NCBI RefSeq assembly: GCF_900107975.1
Contig: NZ_FNVF01000005.1
Span: forward strand, 1 to 64,000
Length of the DNA: 64,000 bases
Direction of reading: 5' to 3'
Origin: Paenibacillus sp. UNC499MF
GTDB lineage: Bacteria; Bacillota; Bacilli; Paenibacillales; NBRC-103111
A model generated the notes under the pieces. The model was not told the DNA's origin, ran no database searches, and saw only the letters and a list, made by a program, of their open reading frames with translations. Both the position numbers and the translations under genes were made by a program. How positions within the stretch are numbered: the stretch's first letter is position 1; the number at the start of each line of letters is the position of its first letter. Below, piece by piece: positions 18,231 to 26,850 of this stretch.

Positions 18231-19025
18231 TCATCCTAATTTAAAAAACTTTTTCAATTTAGCCAGCATACCCGGCTTTTCGTCAAGCGGCATAAGAGGA
18301 ACCGATTCGCCAAGTATGCGTCGTGCGACATTGCGGTATGCGATGGCAGCCCGTGAGGTCGGGTTCATTACGGTCGGTTCGCCGGAATTTGCCGCCTTAA
18401 TGACATGCTCATCATCCGGCACGATTCCCAGCAGGTCGATGGCCAGTACGGAACAGATCTCGTCGATATCGAGCATTTCGCCTTTTTTGACCATGTTCTG
18501 GCGGATCCGGTTAATAATCAGCTTCGGAGCATGAATTTTCTCGTTCTCCAGCAGGCCGATAATCCGGTCCGCATCGCGTACCGCCGCATTCTCGGGGGTC
18601 GTGACGACAATCGCTTTGTCCGCTCCGGCCACCGCATTGCGGAAACCCTGCTCGATTCCGGCAGGGCAGTCGATGATAACGAAATCGAAATCTTTTTTCA
18701 ATTCCAGCACGATATCCTTGACGCTCTCCGGGGAAACGGCATGCTTGTCTTTGGTTTGTGCGGCCGGAAGCAGATACAGTTCTTCAAACCTTTTATCCTT
18801 GATCAGCGCTTGAGGAAGCCTGCAGCGTCCTTCCACAACGTCAACCAGGTCATAAATGATCCGGTTCTCCAGCCCCATAACCACATCCAGGTTGCGCAGC
18901 CCGATGTCGGTATCGACCATACATACTTTCTTGCCCTGCAGAGCGAGTGCTGTCCCCACATTGGCCGACGTGGTCGTTTTGCCGACGCCGCCTTTTCCGG
19001 AAGTGATAACGATTGCCTCTCCCAT
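18231..19025 (-). CDS. minD: Septum site-determining ATPase MinD
   Basis: 264 residues from the ATG at 19025, chosen because GAGGAG lies eight bases upstream; a GTG three codons earlier is inside that site. MinD recruits MinC to block division at the poles. The deviant Walker A motif SGKGGVGKTT is at residues 9-18; Walker A' and B appear as VCMVDTDIGLRNLD and DFVIIDCPAG. The C-terminal MLAKLKKFFKLG is the amphipathic membrane-targeting helix. Next to minC, in the conserved mre-min order. Confidence 0.97.
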   Translation of the reverse strand: MGEAIVITSGKGGVGKTTTSANVGTALALQGKKVCMVDTDIGLRNLDVVMGLENRIIYDLVDVVEGRCRLPQALIKDKRFEELYLLPAAQTKDKHAVSPESVKDIVLELKKDFDFVIIDCPAGIEQGFRNAVAGADKAIVVTTPENAAVRDADRIIGLLENEKIHAPKLIINRIRQNMVKKGEMLDIDEICSVLAIDLLGIVPDDEHVIKAANSGEPTVMNPTSRAAIAYRNVARRILGESVPLMPLDEKPGMLAKLKKFFKLG

Positions 19026-19089
19026 GGTATTCACTCCTCAGCGTTACGATAATTGCGTGCAGCCGGTTTGCAAAAAGGCCATCCGGCTA

Positions 19090-19734
19090 TTAAGCAAGCA
19101 CCATACGGTGCAGTCCGTTCAATTTATCAATTTCCATACGCCCGTCTTTGATATAGGCGTATTCCATAAATGCTTCCTGGAATCCCCATTCGTCCGGAGG
19201 ACGGCTGATTACGCCGGCAATGCGCAGCTGAGTCGGACGCATATGGGATGCCGCAACGATCGCAGCCTCGTCCCCGTCCACACCCGCATGTGCCATTCCC
19301 CGCAAGGAACCCATGATATAGATGCTGCCGGTGCACAGGATCGTGCCTCCGGGATTAACATCCCCCATGTACAGCAGATTGCCTTCATGTTTAAGTGTCT
19401 GTCCAGACCGGACCATCCCTTTAAGCATGGTAATGGGAGCAGCCGTTCCGACAAGCGGCTCCGGTTCATCGGATTCAATGGACTGAATGAGCAGGTTGCC
19501 CTTCTGTCCGATGATGGCCCGGATTTCTTCCTTCTCCTCGTCACTGACGCTGCGTTTGCCGAGTCTGACATGAACACGCACGATAGGTCCGGTCAGAATG
19601 CGGTCGTGAGTGCTCTCCACCTTGTGCCGCAGTTCTTCTAGAACAGTCGCAAGCTCGCATGAATCGTCGAGAAGAAAGTTCAGGCCGTCTTTGACTCCTT
19701 TTATAATCACATGATGTTTACCTGCCGTCGTCAT
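19090..19734 (-). CDS. minC: Septum site-determining protein MinC
   Basis: 214 residues from ATG 19734 (MTTAGKHHVIIKGVKDGL), which follows GGGAGG by 11 bases; an ATG eight codons upstream precedes that site. MinC inhibits FtsZ assembly. The N-terminal FtsZ-binding domain is about 1-100. The C-terminal beta-helix domain has the motif VRSGQTLKHEGNLLYMGDVNPGG and the MinD-binding region RGMAHAGVDGDEAAIVAA. Confidence 0.95.
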   Translation of the reverse strand: MTTAGKHHVIIKGVKDGLNFLLDDSCELATVLEELRHKVESTHDRILTGPIVRVHVRLGKRSVSDEEKEEIRAIIGQKGNLLIQSIESDEPEPLVGTAAPITMLKGMVRSGQTLKHEGNLLYMGDVNPGGTILCTGSIYIMGSLRGMAHAGVDGDEAAIVAASHMRPTQLRIAGVISRPPDEWGFQEAFMEYAYIKDGRMEIDKLNGLHRMVLA

Positions 19735-19812
19735 AAACGTTCCAACCTCCCAACCCATACAATTCGGCCTGCTGCCCGGGTTTTCCTGCCGGGTGAAAAC
19801 GAACGGTCAAAA

Positions 19813-20340
19813 TTAATGTTCCGCCCGGGATCCTTGGCCTTGCAGGGCTTCCATGAGCTTGCGCATCGGAATGTACACCGCCAGGGCGAACAGCATGTTG
19901 AACAGCACGCTCGGCAGCATAATATGGGTAAACGCAAACTGGAAATTCACCGTTACGATGTTAAATAAACGGTTGATTCCGAATTTGATAATTTCGAAAA
20001 TAAGAACGCCGACCCCCATCGTCATCAAAGTGGTGAAAATGAGGTTCGTCTGCCTGCGGGGAAGAAGCCCCGCTATGTAGCCGACCAATCCGAATCCGAA
20101 GGAGTAGACGCCGAGTATGTGTCCGAAATAGACGAAATCGTGAAGCAGCCCGAAACCAAGGCCGTACAGCAGTGCAGAATGCCGGTTCAAATAAAGTCCG
20201 ATATACAAAATAATGATCAGCATAAAATTGGAAGAAATCCGGACGCTTTGCTGCCAGGAATCTGGAATCAGCCAGTGAATAAGCGATCCTTCCAATATGA
20301 GCAGCGAGAACAGAATGAGCCAGAGCGAGTTGCGTACCAT
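19813..20340 (-). CDS. mreD: Rod shape-determining membrane protein MreD
   Basis: 175 residues with five to six membrane helices (for example SLWLILFSLLILEGSLI and LMTMGVGVLIFEIIKF) and the family-typical GLLHDFVYFGHILGVYSFGF segment. Part of the elongasome with MreB, MreC and RodA. It starts two bases past the mreC stop, so the two are coupled. Identified by topology and by its place between mreC and minC. Confidence 0.92.
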   Translation of the reverse strand: MVRNSLWLILFSLLILEGSLIHWLIPDSWQQSVRISSNFMLIIILYIGLYLNRHSALLYGLGFGLLHDFVYFGHILGVYSFGFGLVGYIAGLLPRRQTNLIFTTLMTMGVGVLIFEIIKFGINRLFNIVTVNFQFAFTHIMLPSVLFNMLFALAVYIPMRKLMEALQGQGSRAEH

Positions 20341-20342
20341 GG

Positions 20343-21224
20343 CTATTTCACCTCGGGTATTTCGATGATAAAGACTTCCCTGATATGTCTGAAATCAGCG
20401 AAAGGCTTGATCGTCGCTTTCTGGGTAATCCCGAAATCCCCGGGTTCGCGGGAAACGACCGTTCCTACCGGAATACCGCTCGGAAATACTTTGCCGATAT
20501 CGGAAGTAATGACGGTGTCGCCGACCGCAAGCTGGTCGTTCTGGTCGATTTTGTTCATGACGAGCAGGCCCTTTTCCTTGTCGTACGACTCAATGATCCC
20601 GTAGGAGCCTTGACCCTCGGCGGATTTGTACTCCTTGCCTTTGACGGTTGCGGAAATAGCGGGAGCCTTGTTGTTCGTATCGCTCAAATCCGTAAGAAGC
20701 TGTACGTTGGAGGTGAATTCCGTTACGGTGAGCACCCGTCCGAGAAGACCGTCTACGTTAATAACGGCCATATTGGGCCGGATGCCGTCTTTCTCGCCCA
20801 GATTTACGGTGATGGTTCCGTTATAAGGATCTGGACTTGCCGCGATCACGTCGGCAATCCGGTATTTATAATTGGACACCTGCTTCTGGCGCTCCGTGAA
20901 GCCCAAGGCTTCTTTATAGCGTTTATTCTCGTCTTCAAGCGCATTCAGCTGCTGGGTGGCGAGTGCGTAGTCGGTCAGTCTTTTTTTCAAGATCTGATTC
21001 TCGTCATAGATGGTTTTAAGCTTGCCGACGTCCTCGAAGAAGCCAGCCACGCCCGCTGCCGGTCTGTAAAATACGCTCTGCGTCCAGGCGATCGAATCTT
21101 TCAGAAATTTTTCCGGCCAGTAAAATTTCGTCCGTCCGCTAAGCGTAAGTCCCATCAGGATGAAAAAACAGATGAGACCCACAAGCAGAACCATCAGCCT
21201 CTTGTTCCCCATGAATTTCAACAA
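20343..21224 (-). CDS. mreC: Rod shape-determining protein MreC
   Basis: 293 residues. One N-terminal membrane helix (about 9-27), a coiled coil (about 65-108, LKTIYDENQILKKRLTDYAL...NALEDENKRYKEAL) and the outer beta domain with DPYNGTITVNLGEKDGI and LGRVLTVTEFTSNVQLLTD. It scaffolds the cell-wall synthesis machinery outside the membrane. The start is a TTG eight bases after GAAGGTG; the ATG four codons on is possible. Confidence 0.95.
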   Translation of the reverse strand: MLKFMGNKRLMVLLVGLICFFILMGLTLSGRTKFYWPEKFLKDSIAWTQSVFYRPAAGVAGFFEDVGKLKTIYDENQILKKRLTDYALATQQLNALEDENKRYKEALGFTERQKQVSNYKYRIADVIAASPDPYNGTITVNLGEKDGIRPNMAVINVDGLLGRVLTVTEFTSNVQLLTDLSDTNNKAPAISATVKGKEYKSAEGQGSYGIIESYDKEKGLLVMNKIDQNDQLAVGDTVITSDIGKVFPSGIPVGTVVSREPGDFGITQKATIKPFADFRHIREVFIIEIPEVK

Positions 21225-21256
21225 TTCAACACCTTCTCACGTCGGCACAGTCAGAC

Positions 21257-22288
21257 TTAGCGTCTGTATTTGGCGCCGGATTTGGCACCTTTGAACAGAT
21301 GGATATGATCCAGGGCGCGGCCGGTCCCGATGGCTACACAATCAAGCGGATTATCCGCAACGATAACCGGCATTCCGGTTTCGCCCGCAAGCAGTTTATC
21401 GAGATTGCGCAGAAGGGCTCCTCCGCCCGTCAGCACGATACCGCGGTCCATAATGTCGGCGGCGAGCTCCGGCGGACATTTCTCCAGCGTCACTTTAACC
21501 GCATCGATAATGGCGTTCACGGTGTCGGTCAACGCTTCCGTAATTTCGTCGGAAGTGACGGAAATCGTCTTCGGCAGACCTGTCACGAGATCGCGGCCGC
21601 GGATTTCAAGAAACTCCGGCTGTTCCATCGGCAGGGCGGAGCCCACTTCCATTTTGAGCGTTTCGGCCGTGCGTTCGCCGATCATCAGGTTATAGGTGCG
21701 TTTGATGTACTGGGTGATGGCTTCGTCCATCTCATCGCCCGCGATGCGGATAGAACGGCTCGTCACGATTCCCCCGAGGGAAATAACGGCCACTTCGGTC
21801 GTACCGCCGCCGATGTCAACAACCATGCTTCCCGTCGGTTCCCAGACCGGAAGGTCCGCGCCGATTGCGGCCGCGAACGGCTCCTCGATCGTGTAAGCGT
21901 CACGTGCGCCGGCCTGCTTGGTCGCGTCTTCCACGGCGCGCTTCTCGACGGCCGTAATGCCGGAAGGTACGCAGACCATGACATTCGGATGACGCTGGAA
22001 CATGAAACGATCCTTCTGTGCCTGACGTAAGAAATAACGGATCATCGTGGCGGTCGTTTCGAAATCCGCGATTACGCCGTCTTTCATGGGACGAATGGCA
22101 CGGATGTTGCCCGGCGTACGTCCGATCATTTTCTTCGCGTTGTCGCCGACGGCCTCAATGGTTTTCGTATCCGTGCGGATGGCGACCACCGACGGCTCCC
22201 TCACGATAATTCCTTTGCCCTTCAAATACACCAATGTATTTGCAGTACCCAAATCGATACCTAAATCCTTTGTAAAACCTCCGAACAT
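21257..22288 (-). CDS. mreB: Actin-like rod shape protein MreB
   Basis: 343 residues from ATG 22288 ([20 protein letters not shown]), following AAGGAG; the upstream in-frame ATG lies before that site. Filament-forming ATPase that directs lateral wall growth. Actin-fold motifs: phosphate 1 [14 protein letters not shown] (8-21), phosphate 2 [19 protein letters not shown], adenosine motif [16 protein letters not shown]. First gene of mreBCD, downstream of radC as in B. subtilis. Confidence 0.97.
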   Translation of the reverse strand: MFGGFTKDLGIDLGTANTLVYLKGKGIIVREPSVVAIRTDTKTIEAVGDNAKKMIGRTPGNIRAIRPMKDGVIADFETTATMIRYFLRQAQKDRFMFQRHPNVMVCVPSGITAVEKRAVEDATKQAGARDAYTIEEPFAAAIGADLPVWEPTGSMVVDIGGGTTEVAVISLGGIVTSRSIRIAGDEMDEAITQYIKRTYNLMIGERTAETLKMEVGSALPMEQPEFLEIRGRDLVTGLPKTISVTSDEITEALTDTVNAIIDAVKVTLEKCPPELAADIMDRGIVLTGGGALLRNLDKLLAGETGMPVIVADNPLDCVAIGTGRALDHIHLFKGAKSGAKYRR

Positions 22289-22437
22289 AATAAAACGGCT
22301 CCTTCCCAAAATCCATCTTCTCTCTGATTAACTGCTTAAATGGCAGCAAAAAAATACCGACGGTTTATTGTTTCGTCATAGTTTTCGTAGTCATTGTCGA
22401 AATTAGGGGTCTTTCCACGAACATAATCTTTATTATA

Positions 22438-23127
22438 TTACATATGACCATGCTCCTTCAAACTGACATAGCGGTCATCTCCGATGACAATATGATCGAG
22501 GACTTCGATTCCTATAATATCACCGGCTTCTGTCAGCCTGTGCGTAAGTTCAATGTCCTGTGGACTTGGCGTTGGATCCCCGCTGGGGTGGTTATGTACA
22601 CAAACGATGGAGGCGCTGCTGCGCTGAATCGCGGCGCGGAAAACTTCGCGCGGATGCACAATGGAGGCGTTCAAACTTCCGATGGACAGCGTTTCGCGTC
22701 CGATGATGTGGTTTTTCGTATTGAGGAACAAACAAACGAAGTGTTCTTTCTGCAAATAGCGCAGTTCGTCCTTAAGCAGATCGAAAACATCAAACGGAGA
22801 ACGCACCGTCGTGATTTCTTCCGTGCGGGTCCGGGAAATCCGTCTTCCCAGCTCGATTCCCGCCATAATCTGGAGCGCCTTGGCGTCGCCTATCCCCTTG
22901 ATTCGGACAAGCTCTTCCCGGCTGGCTTCGACCAACCCCCGGAGTCCTCCCGTTTCGGAAAGAATCCGCTGTGCGAGCGCCAAAGCGGACTCGGAGTATG
23001 TTCCCGTACGAACCAGGATAGCCAGCAGTTCGGCACTGCTTAGCGACGAAGCCCCTAGCTGCATCATTCTTTCGCGGGGTCTCTCTTCCGGCGGAATTTC
23101 ACGCAAGGTGACAATTGATGATATCAT
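22438..23127 (-). CDS. radC: RadC-family JAB-domain protein
   Basis: 229 residues. N-terminal helix-hairpin-helix region (about 68-92, ELVRIKGIGDAKALQIMAG) and a C-terminal JAB/MPN metal-binding domain with HNHPSGDPTPS (178-188). Annotated by tradition as a DNA repair protein, but its molecular role is not settled. AAGAGGGG precedes the ATG. The place between maf and mreB is conserved with B. subtilis, although here the Rrf2 gene and 830 bases of noncoding DNA separate it from maf. Confidence 0.95.
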   Translation of the reverse strand: MISSIVTLREIPPEERPRERMMQLGASSLSSAELLAILVRTGTYSESALALAQRILSETGGLRGLVEASREELVRIKGIGDAKALQIMAGIELGRRISRTRTEEITTVRSPFDVFDLLKDELRYLQKEHFVCLFLNTKNHIIGRETLSIGSLNASIVHPREVFRAAIQRSSASIVCVHNHPSGDPTPSPQDIELTHRLTEAGDIIGIEVLDHIVIGDDRYVSLKEHGHM

Positions 23128-23964
23128 ATATTCCCCTCTTCCGGTATGTTCTCAGGCCAATTTCCAACATTTCCTTCAAAACCGGCGCCAATTGTCCGAA
23201 AAGCGCCGTCTGCCGGGCTTTTTACTGTCTTCATCCGGCGTTGGCCGGACCCGGTTTTACCGGAGCATCCGCAGACTCAAGACTACGGGCGACCGAATCG
23301 GAAATTCCATTGAAAAGTCGCATGAGGTCATTCGTTTATTCTCATGCGGTCCCCATATAAAAAACCGCACAAAACCATCCAAAGACAGAGGGGCTGTTAA
23401 ATAGGACGACACAGGTCCTAAAAAAGTCTGCACACCTCGACAAAAAATATGAAAGATGAAGCACAGGTAAACATTCTGACGGCGGGTTAAGTTCGGAAAT
23501 CACGGCGGATGGCTGTAAATAAAGCGGCAGATTGAAAAAGCGGTATGATAGAGAGCAGGAGAAGTGAGTAAACGGATGGGAAAGCAGCTTTACCAGCGGA
23601 GAAAGACTAAAGCGGAATGCGAAAGAGACAAGCGGAAGCGGTAGACGCGTGAAGGAGTGAATCGAGAGGTAAAAGAAAGAGCGCAGGGGCCCGAAAGCGG
23701 AAGGAAGGCGGAGTGCACGGATGGTGCAAGCAGTTAGTAATTAAACCGACTGGACGTATGTAACAGCGGGAAGGACAGCAGGGAGGCAGATGCCCAGGAA
23801 GACAGGCGGCCGGATCGGCAAAGCGTCTCTCTGACGAGAAATACCATGCCCGTGAAAGCCGGGTCCGCGCCGCCTTCGCAGCACCGGGTGTCTATTCCTC
23901 ATTTATCGTACAATAAAGCGGGTCCCGTACCCTCCTTAAATGCGAAGCGCAGGCAAGGACCGCT
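23128..23964. other. 837-base noncoding stretch, purine-rich on the plus strand
   Basis: No gene is recognisable. From about 23440 to 23850 the plus strand is strongly rich in A and G (for example many GGAAG, AAAGCGG and GGCGG runs), whereas the surrounding genes read on the minus strand. The longest plus-strand peptide here that looks at all translatable starts at an ATG near 23575 and has only about 22 codons (MGKQLYQRRKTKAECERDKR...), with several stops after it. No terminator or clear promoter was found. It could be a degraded gene or an untranslated RNA. Confidence 0.35.
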
Positions 23965-24420
23965 TCAGGAAATCAGATTCTTCTCGGCAGCGGCGGCTTT
24001 CTTCTCCGTCTCGTTCAACGTACGGAGCATACTGCCGATCGTCACGCCTTTTAAATATTGAATCATGTTCTGTTCGGCTCCATCCAGCATGTTGTCCATC
24101 ACATTCTGCATGTTTGCAGAAACAAGACATTCATTCCCCTGGTCGCCTGAGCACCAGTTCGGTTTGAGGGTGCCGAGCGAAGTTAGCTGATAAATGTCGC
24201 CGAGCGTAATCTCATCGGGGTCGTGATTAAGAATAAATCCGCCTCCGCAGCCTTCCTTGGTACGGACAAATCCGGCTTTGCGCAGACAGCCCATAATTTT
24301 GCGTATACGCGCGGAATGGGTGCAAACGTTGGAAGCAATATCATCGCTCGAAGCCATGTGTTCCGGCAGATGGGCAAGAAGCACCAGACTGTGCACGGCA
24401 ATCGTAAACTCGCTGTTCAT
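23965..24420 (-). CDS. Rrf2-family transcriptional regulator
   Basis: 151 residues. The N-terminal winged helix (FTIAVHSLVLLAHLPEHMASSDDIA...RIRKIMGCLRKAGFVRTKEG) and the GCGGGFILNHDPDEITLGDIYQL segment are typical of Rrf2. It has cysteines at 33, 45, 58, 90 and 98. C90 and C98 (WCSGDQGNEC) lie where iron-sulfur members of the family carry their three-cysteine cluster motif, but I see only two there, so cluster binding is uncertain. The C-terminal tail is Ala/Lys/Glu-rich. AGGAGG precedes the ATG. Flanked by maf and noncoding DNA; no obvious target beside it, so autoregulation is the simplest guess. Confidence 0.88.
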   Translation of the reverse strand: MNSEFTIAVHSLVLLAHLPEHMASSDDIASNVCTHSARIRKIMGCLRKAGFVRTKEGCGGGFILNHDPDEITLGDIYQLTSLGTLKPNWCSGDQGNECLVSANMQNVMDNMLDGAEQNMIQYLKGVTIGSMLRTLNETEKKAAAAEKNLIS

Positions 24421-24453
24421 GACATAGCCCTCCTTTCTCCTGATGTTCTCTCT

Positions 24454-24482
24454 ATTGTAGCAGAATCAGCTCTTAATGAAAA
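24454..24482 (-). promoter_or_regulatory. Promoter of the Rrf2-family regulator
   Basis: Minus strand: -35 TTTTCA (24482-24477), 17-base spacer, -10 TACAAT (24459-24454), about 34 bases before the ATG. Confidence 0.6.
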
Positions 24483-24506
24483 CGGTTCAGTACCGGGGAC
24501 ATTTAC

Positions 24507-25133
24507 CTAGATGACGCGGATGCCGAACGGCTCAAGCATCTCGCTCAAGAGTGATACCGGGAGACCGACGACATTAAAATAATCCCCTTCTATCCCCTCG
24601 ATCAAGGTGGCTCCGATCCCCTGAATCGCGTAGGAGCCCGCCTTGTCCGAAGGCTCTCCCGTCGCGATATAACGGAGTATCCGTTCCTCGTCCATCTGCT
24701 TCATCGCGACTTTCGTCCGGCGGTGCCTGACCGATACGTTACCGCGGTCCGCGCTCATGCAGGCGACTCCACTGTATACCTCGTGAGTCCGGCCCTGCAG
24801 TGCGAAAAGCATGCGGAGAGCATCCCGTTCGTCCTTGGGCTTACCCAGTACTTCCCCGTCCAGCACCACAATCGTGTCGGAACCGATAATGACGGTTCTG
24901 TCCGGTGCGTATGAACCCGGCAAGGCGTCAGCTACCGCTTCCGCTTTGCGCACGGCAAGCGTCTCCACGATCTCCCGGGGACTCAGGCTCTCCTCCACGG
25001 TCTCATCCGCATCGCTGGAGATAATTTCAAAATCCAGCCCCATCCCTTTCAGCAGCTCCCGCCGTCTGGGCGAGGAGGATGCGAGAATCAGTTTAATGCC
25101 CTGCTCATAGGGCGCGCTGCCGGATCGGCTCAT
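24507..25133 (-). CDS. maf: Maf-family nucleotide pyrophosphatase
   Basis: 208 residues from ATG 25133 (MSRSGSAPYEQG), eight bases after GGAGG; two earlier in-frame starts precede that site. Maf enzymes hydrolyse non-canonical or methylated nucleoside triphosphates; B. subtilis Maf also affects septum formation. Motifs: ILASSSPRRRELLKGMG, SDADETVEE, GSDTIVVLDGEVLGKPKD and the C-terminal GSYAIQGIGATLIEGIEGDYFNVVGLP. Followed by the Rrf2 gene rather than directly by radC. Confidence 0.95.
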   Translation of the reverse strand: MSRSGSAPYEQGIKLILASSSPRRRELLKGMGLDFEIISSDADETVEESLSPREIVETLAVRKAEAVADALPGSYAPDRTVIIGSDTIVVLDGEVLGKPKDERDALRMLFALQGRTHEVYSGVACMSADRGNVSVRHRRTKVAMKQMDEERILRYIATGEPSDKAGSYAIQGIGATLIEGIEGDYFNVVGLPVSLLSEMLEPFGIRVI

Positions 25134-25185
25134 AACCGTTGCCTCCATTTTTCTCAAAACATATAAAAATGCGTTTTCTCACGGA

Positions 25186-25428
25186 CTATACCTTACGGTA
25201 CAGCCAGAATGCGGCCGCGAGGCCCAAAATGCTGCACAAATTCAGTTTGATCTGCAAAAGGATATCGTACTGGATGACCTGCAGGTCCGCTTTGGGCTGC
25301 CAGACGATATCCGTCGTTTTGGTCAGAAACGCCAGTGCTTTGACCGGTGCAAGAAGTTGTCCCACAATGATGCCGACGACAAGACCGATCACTAAAAACA
25401 GAACGAGGGTGAAGCCGTTTTTCTTCAT
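25186..25428 (-). CDS. DUF4321 small membrane protein
   Basis: 80 residues with two membrane helices (about 6-24, TLVLFLVIGLVVGIIVGQLL, and 58-76, LNLCSILGLAAAFWLY). The GIIVGQLLAP motif and length fit the DUF4321 family, which is found beside maf in several Firmicutes. Function unknown. GAGGATAACGG precedes the ATG. Starts about 50 bases upstream of the maf start, so the two are probably cotranscribed. Confidence 0.8.
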   Translation of the reverse strand: MKKNGFTLVLFLVIGLVVGIIVGQLLAPVKALAFLTKTTDIVWQPKADLQVIQYDILLQIKLNLCSILGLAAAFWLYRKV

Positions 25429-25577
25429 CCGTTATCCTCTCTCTTCCCTTGTTTCTCCCTTATTATACGAAGCGGCACGTTTGGCATCAATCCGAAAAAA
25501 CAACAATTTGTAACATATTTCCGGCTTACTAACCTGGAAAGTCCCTGTACAATTGGAAACGGGAGGGGAAAAACAGG

Positions 25578-26786
25578 ATGAAAAAAACTACAAAATTAGC
25601 AGGGCTGACCCTCGCGCTTCTGCTGGTCTTTCCTTACGAGGCGATAGCCTACAAGGTTGTCGTCGATCCCGGTCACGGGGGGAAAGATCCGGGAGCCATC
25701 GGTGTAAACGGTCTCAATGAAAAAACGGTCAACCTTGACGTTTCCTTGAAGCTCCGCGACGAGCTCAAGAAGAAAGGCGTCGAAGTCGTGATGACCCGGT
25801 CGGACGACCGTTATTTGTCCCTTGACGAGAGAGTTCAATTTACAAATGCCCAGAAAGCCGACGTTTTCGTATCCGTGCATGCCAATTCGAATCCGAGCGC
25901 TTCCGCGAACGGATCGCAGGTGCTGTATTACGACAGCCGTTATCCCCAGGACGATTATCCCGCCAGCCCGGAAATGGAAGCCCTTACACCCTCTAGCAAG
26001 CTGCTGGCTCAGAAGGTGTTAAGCTCCGTTCTGTCCCAAACCGGACTGAAGGATCAAGGGCTGGTGCCGAGCGCGGTTTATGTCGTCCGCAAAGGAAAAA
26101 TACCGAGTATTCTTGTCGAAACCGGATTTTTGAGCAATAAAAAAGAAGCGGATCTACTGGCCGATCCGGCCTTCCGCACCAAAATGGCAAAAGCGATCGC
26201 GGACGGAGTCTACTCCTACCAGCCGCCGGTTTTCCCGGATACGGCCGGGCACTGGGCACGCGAAGCCATCCTGCGCATCAAAGACAAAGGCTGGATGGAA
26301 GGCATCGGGAACAGTTTCGAACCTAACCGGGCGCTCACCCGCGCGGAGTTCGTAACCGTGATGGACCGCGTCTTCGGGTTCGATGGCCTGCTAGGAACGG
26401 GAAATTCCGTGCCGGCACCGGTTTTCAGCGATTTGAAAACGACCCAGTGGTCCTATCCGGTAATGACGAAAGCCGTCCGCCTCGGACTGCTCGACGGGTA
26501 CGCGGACCAGACCGTACGCCCCAACCAGTCGATCACCCGCGGCGAGGTATCCGCTATTCTCCAGCGGCTTCGCGAAATGAAAGGCTTTCCTACTTTGACG
26601 CCTCCGGCCGGTCAGGACGTTTACTCCGACGTCCCCGCCTCCATGTGGTGTGCGGGCGCGGTCTACACGCTTGCGAAAGCCGGTATCGTCGACGGGACAA
26701 GCCCGACGGAATTCAAACCGAACCGATACATAACCCGGGCGGAGATTGCCGTCATGATGGACCGCTACTCCAAGCTCCAGCCCTAA
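25578..26786 (+). CDS. Secreted N-acetylmuramoyl-L-alanine amidase with three SLH domains
   Basis: 402 residues. Signal peptide 1-24 (MKKTTKLAGLTLALLLVFPY, cleavage after AIA). Amidase_3 domain about 25-214 with zinc/catalytic residues in VVDPGHGGKDPG (H33), LNEKT (E48), SVHANSNPS (H101) and ILVETGFLSN (E181); it cuts the bond between MurNAc and the stem peptide. Three S-layer homology repeats follow (about 218-265, 281-330, 346-395), each with the TRAE/TRGE-type motif that binds pyruvylated secondary cell-wall polymer, so the enzyme is held on the wall. On the plus strand, alone between DUF4321 and the SpoIIB-like gene. GGGAGGGG precedes the ATG. Confidence 0.95.
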   Translation: MKKTTKLAGLTLALLLVFPYEAIAYKVVVDPGHGGKDPGAIGVNGLNEKTVNLDVSLKLRDELKKKGVEVVMTRSDDRYLSLDERVQFTNAQKADVFVSVHANSNPSASANGSQVLYYDSRYPQDDYPASPEMEALTPSSKLLAQKVLSSVLSQTGLKDQGLVPSAVYVVRKGKIPSILVETGFLSNKKEADLLADPAFRTKMAKAIADGVYSYQPPVFPDTAGHWAREAILRIKDKGWMEGIGNSFEPNRALTRAEFVTVMDRVFGFDGLLGTGNSVPAPVFSDLKTTQWSYPVMTKAVRLGLLDGYADQTVRPNQSITRGEVSAILQRLREMKGFPTLTPPAGQDVYSDVPASMWCAGAVYTLAKAGIVDGTSPTEFKPNRYITRAEIAVMMDRYSKLQP

Positions 26787-26788
26787 AA

Positions 26789-26825
26789 ACAAACACGGCC
26801 CGCAAAATTCGCAGGCCGTGTTTTT
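26789..26825. terminator. Bidirectional terminator
   Basis: AACACGGCC (26792-26800) pairs with GGCCGTGTT (26814-26822), nine perfect pairs. A T-run follows in both directions, so it serves the amidase gene and the convergent SpoIIB-like gene. Confidence 0.85.
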
Positions 26826-26850
26826 GTGTGTATGGAGCGGCGGCTTGAGC

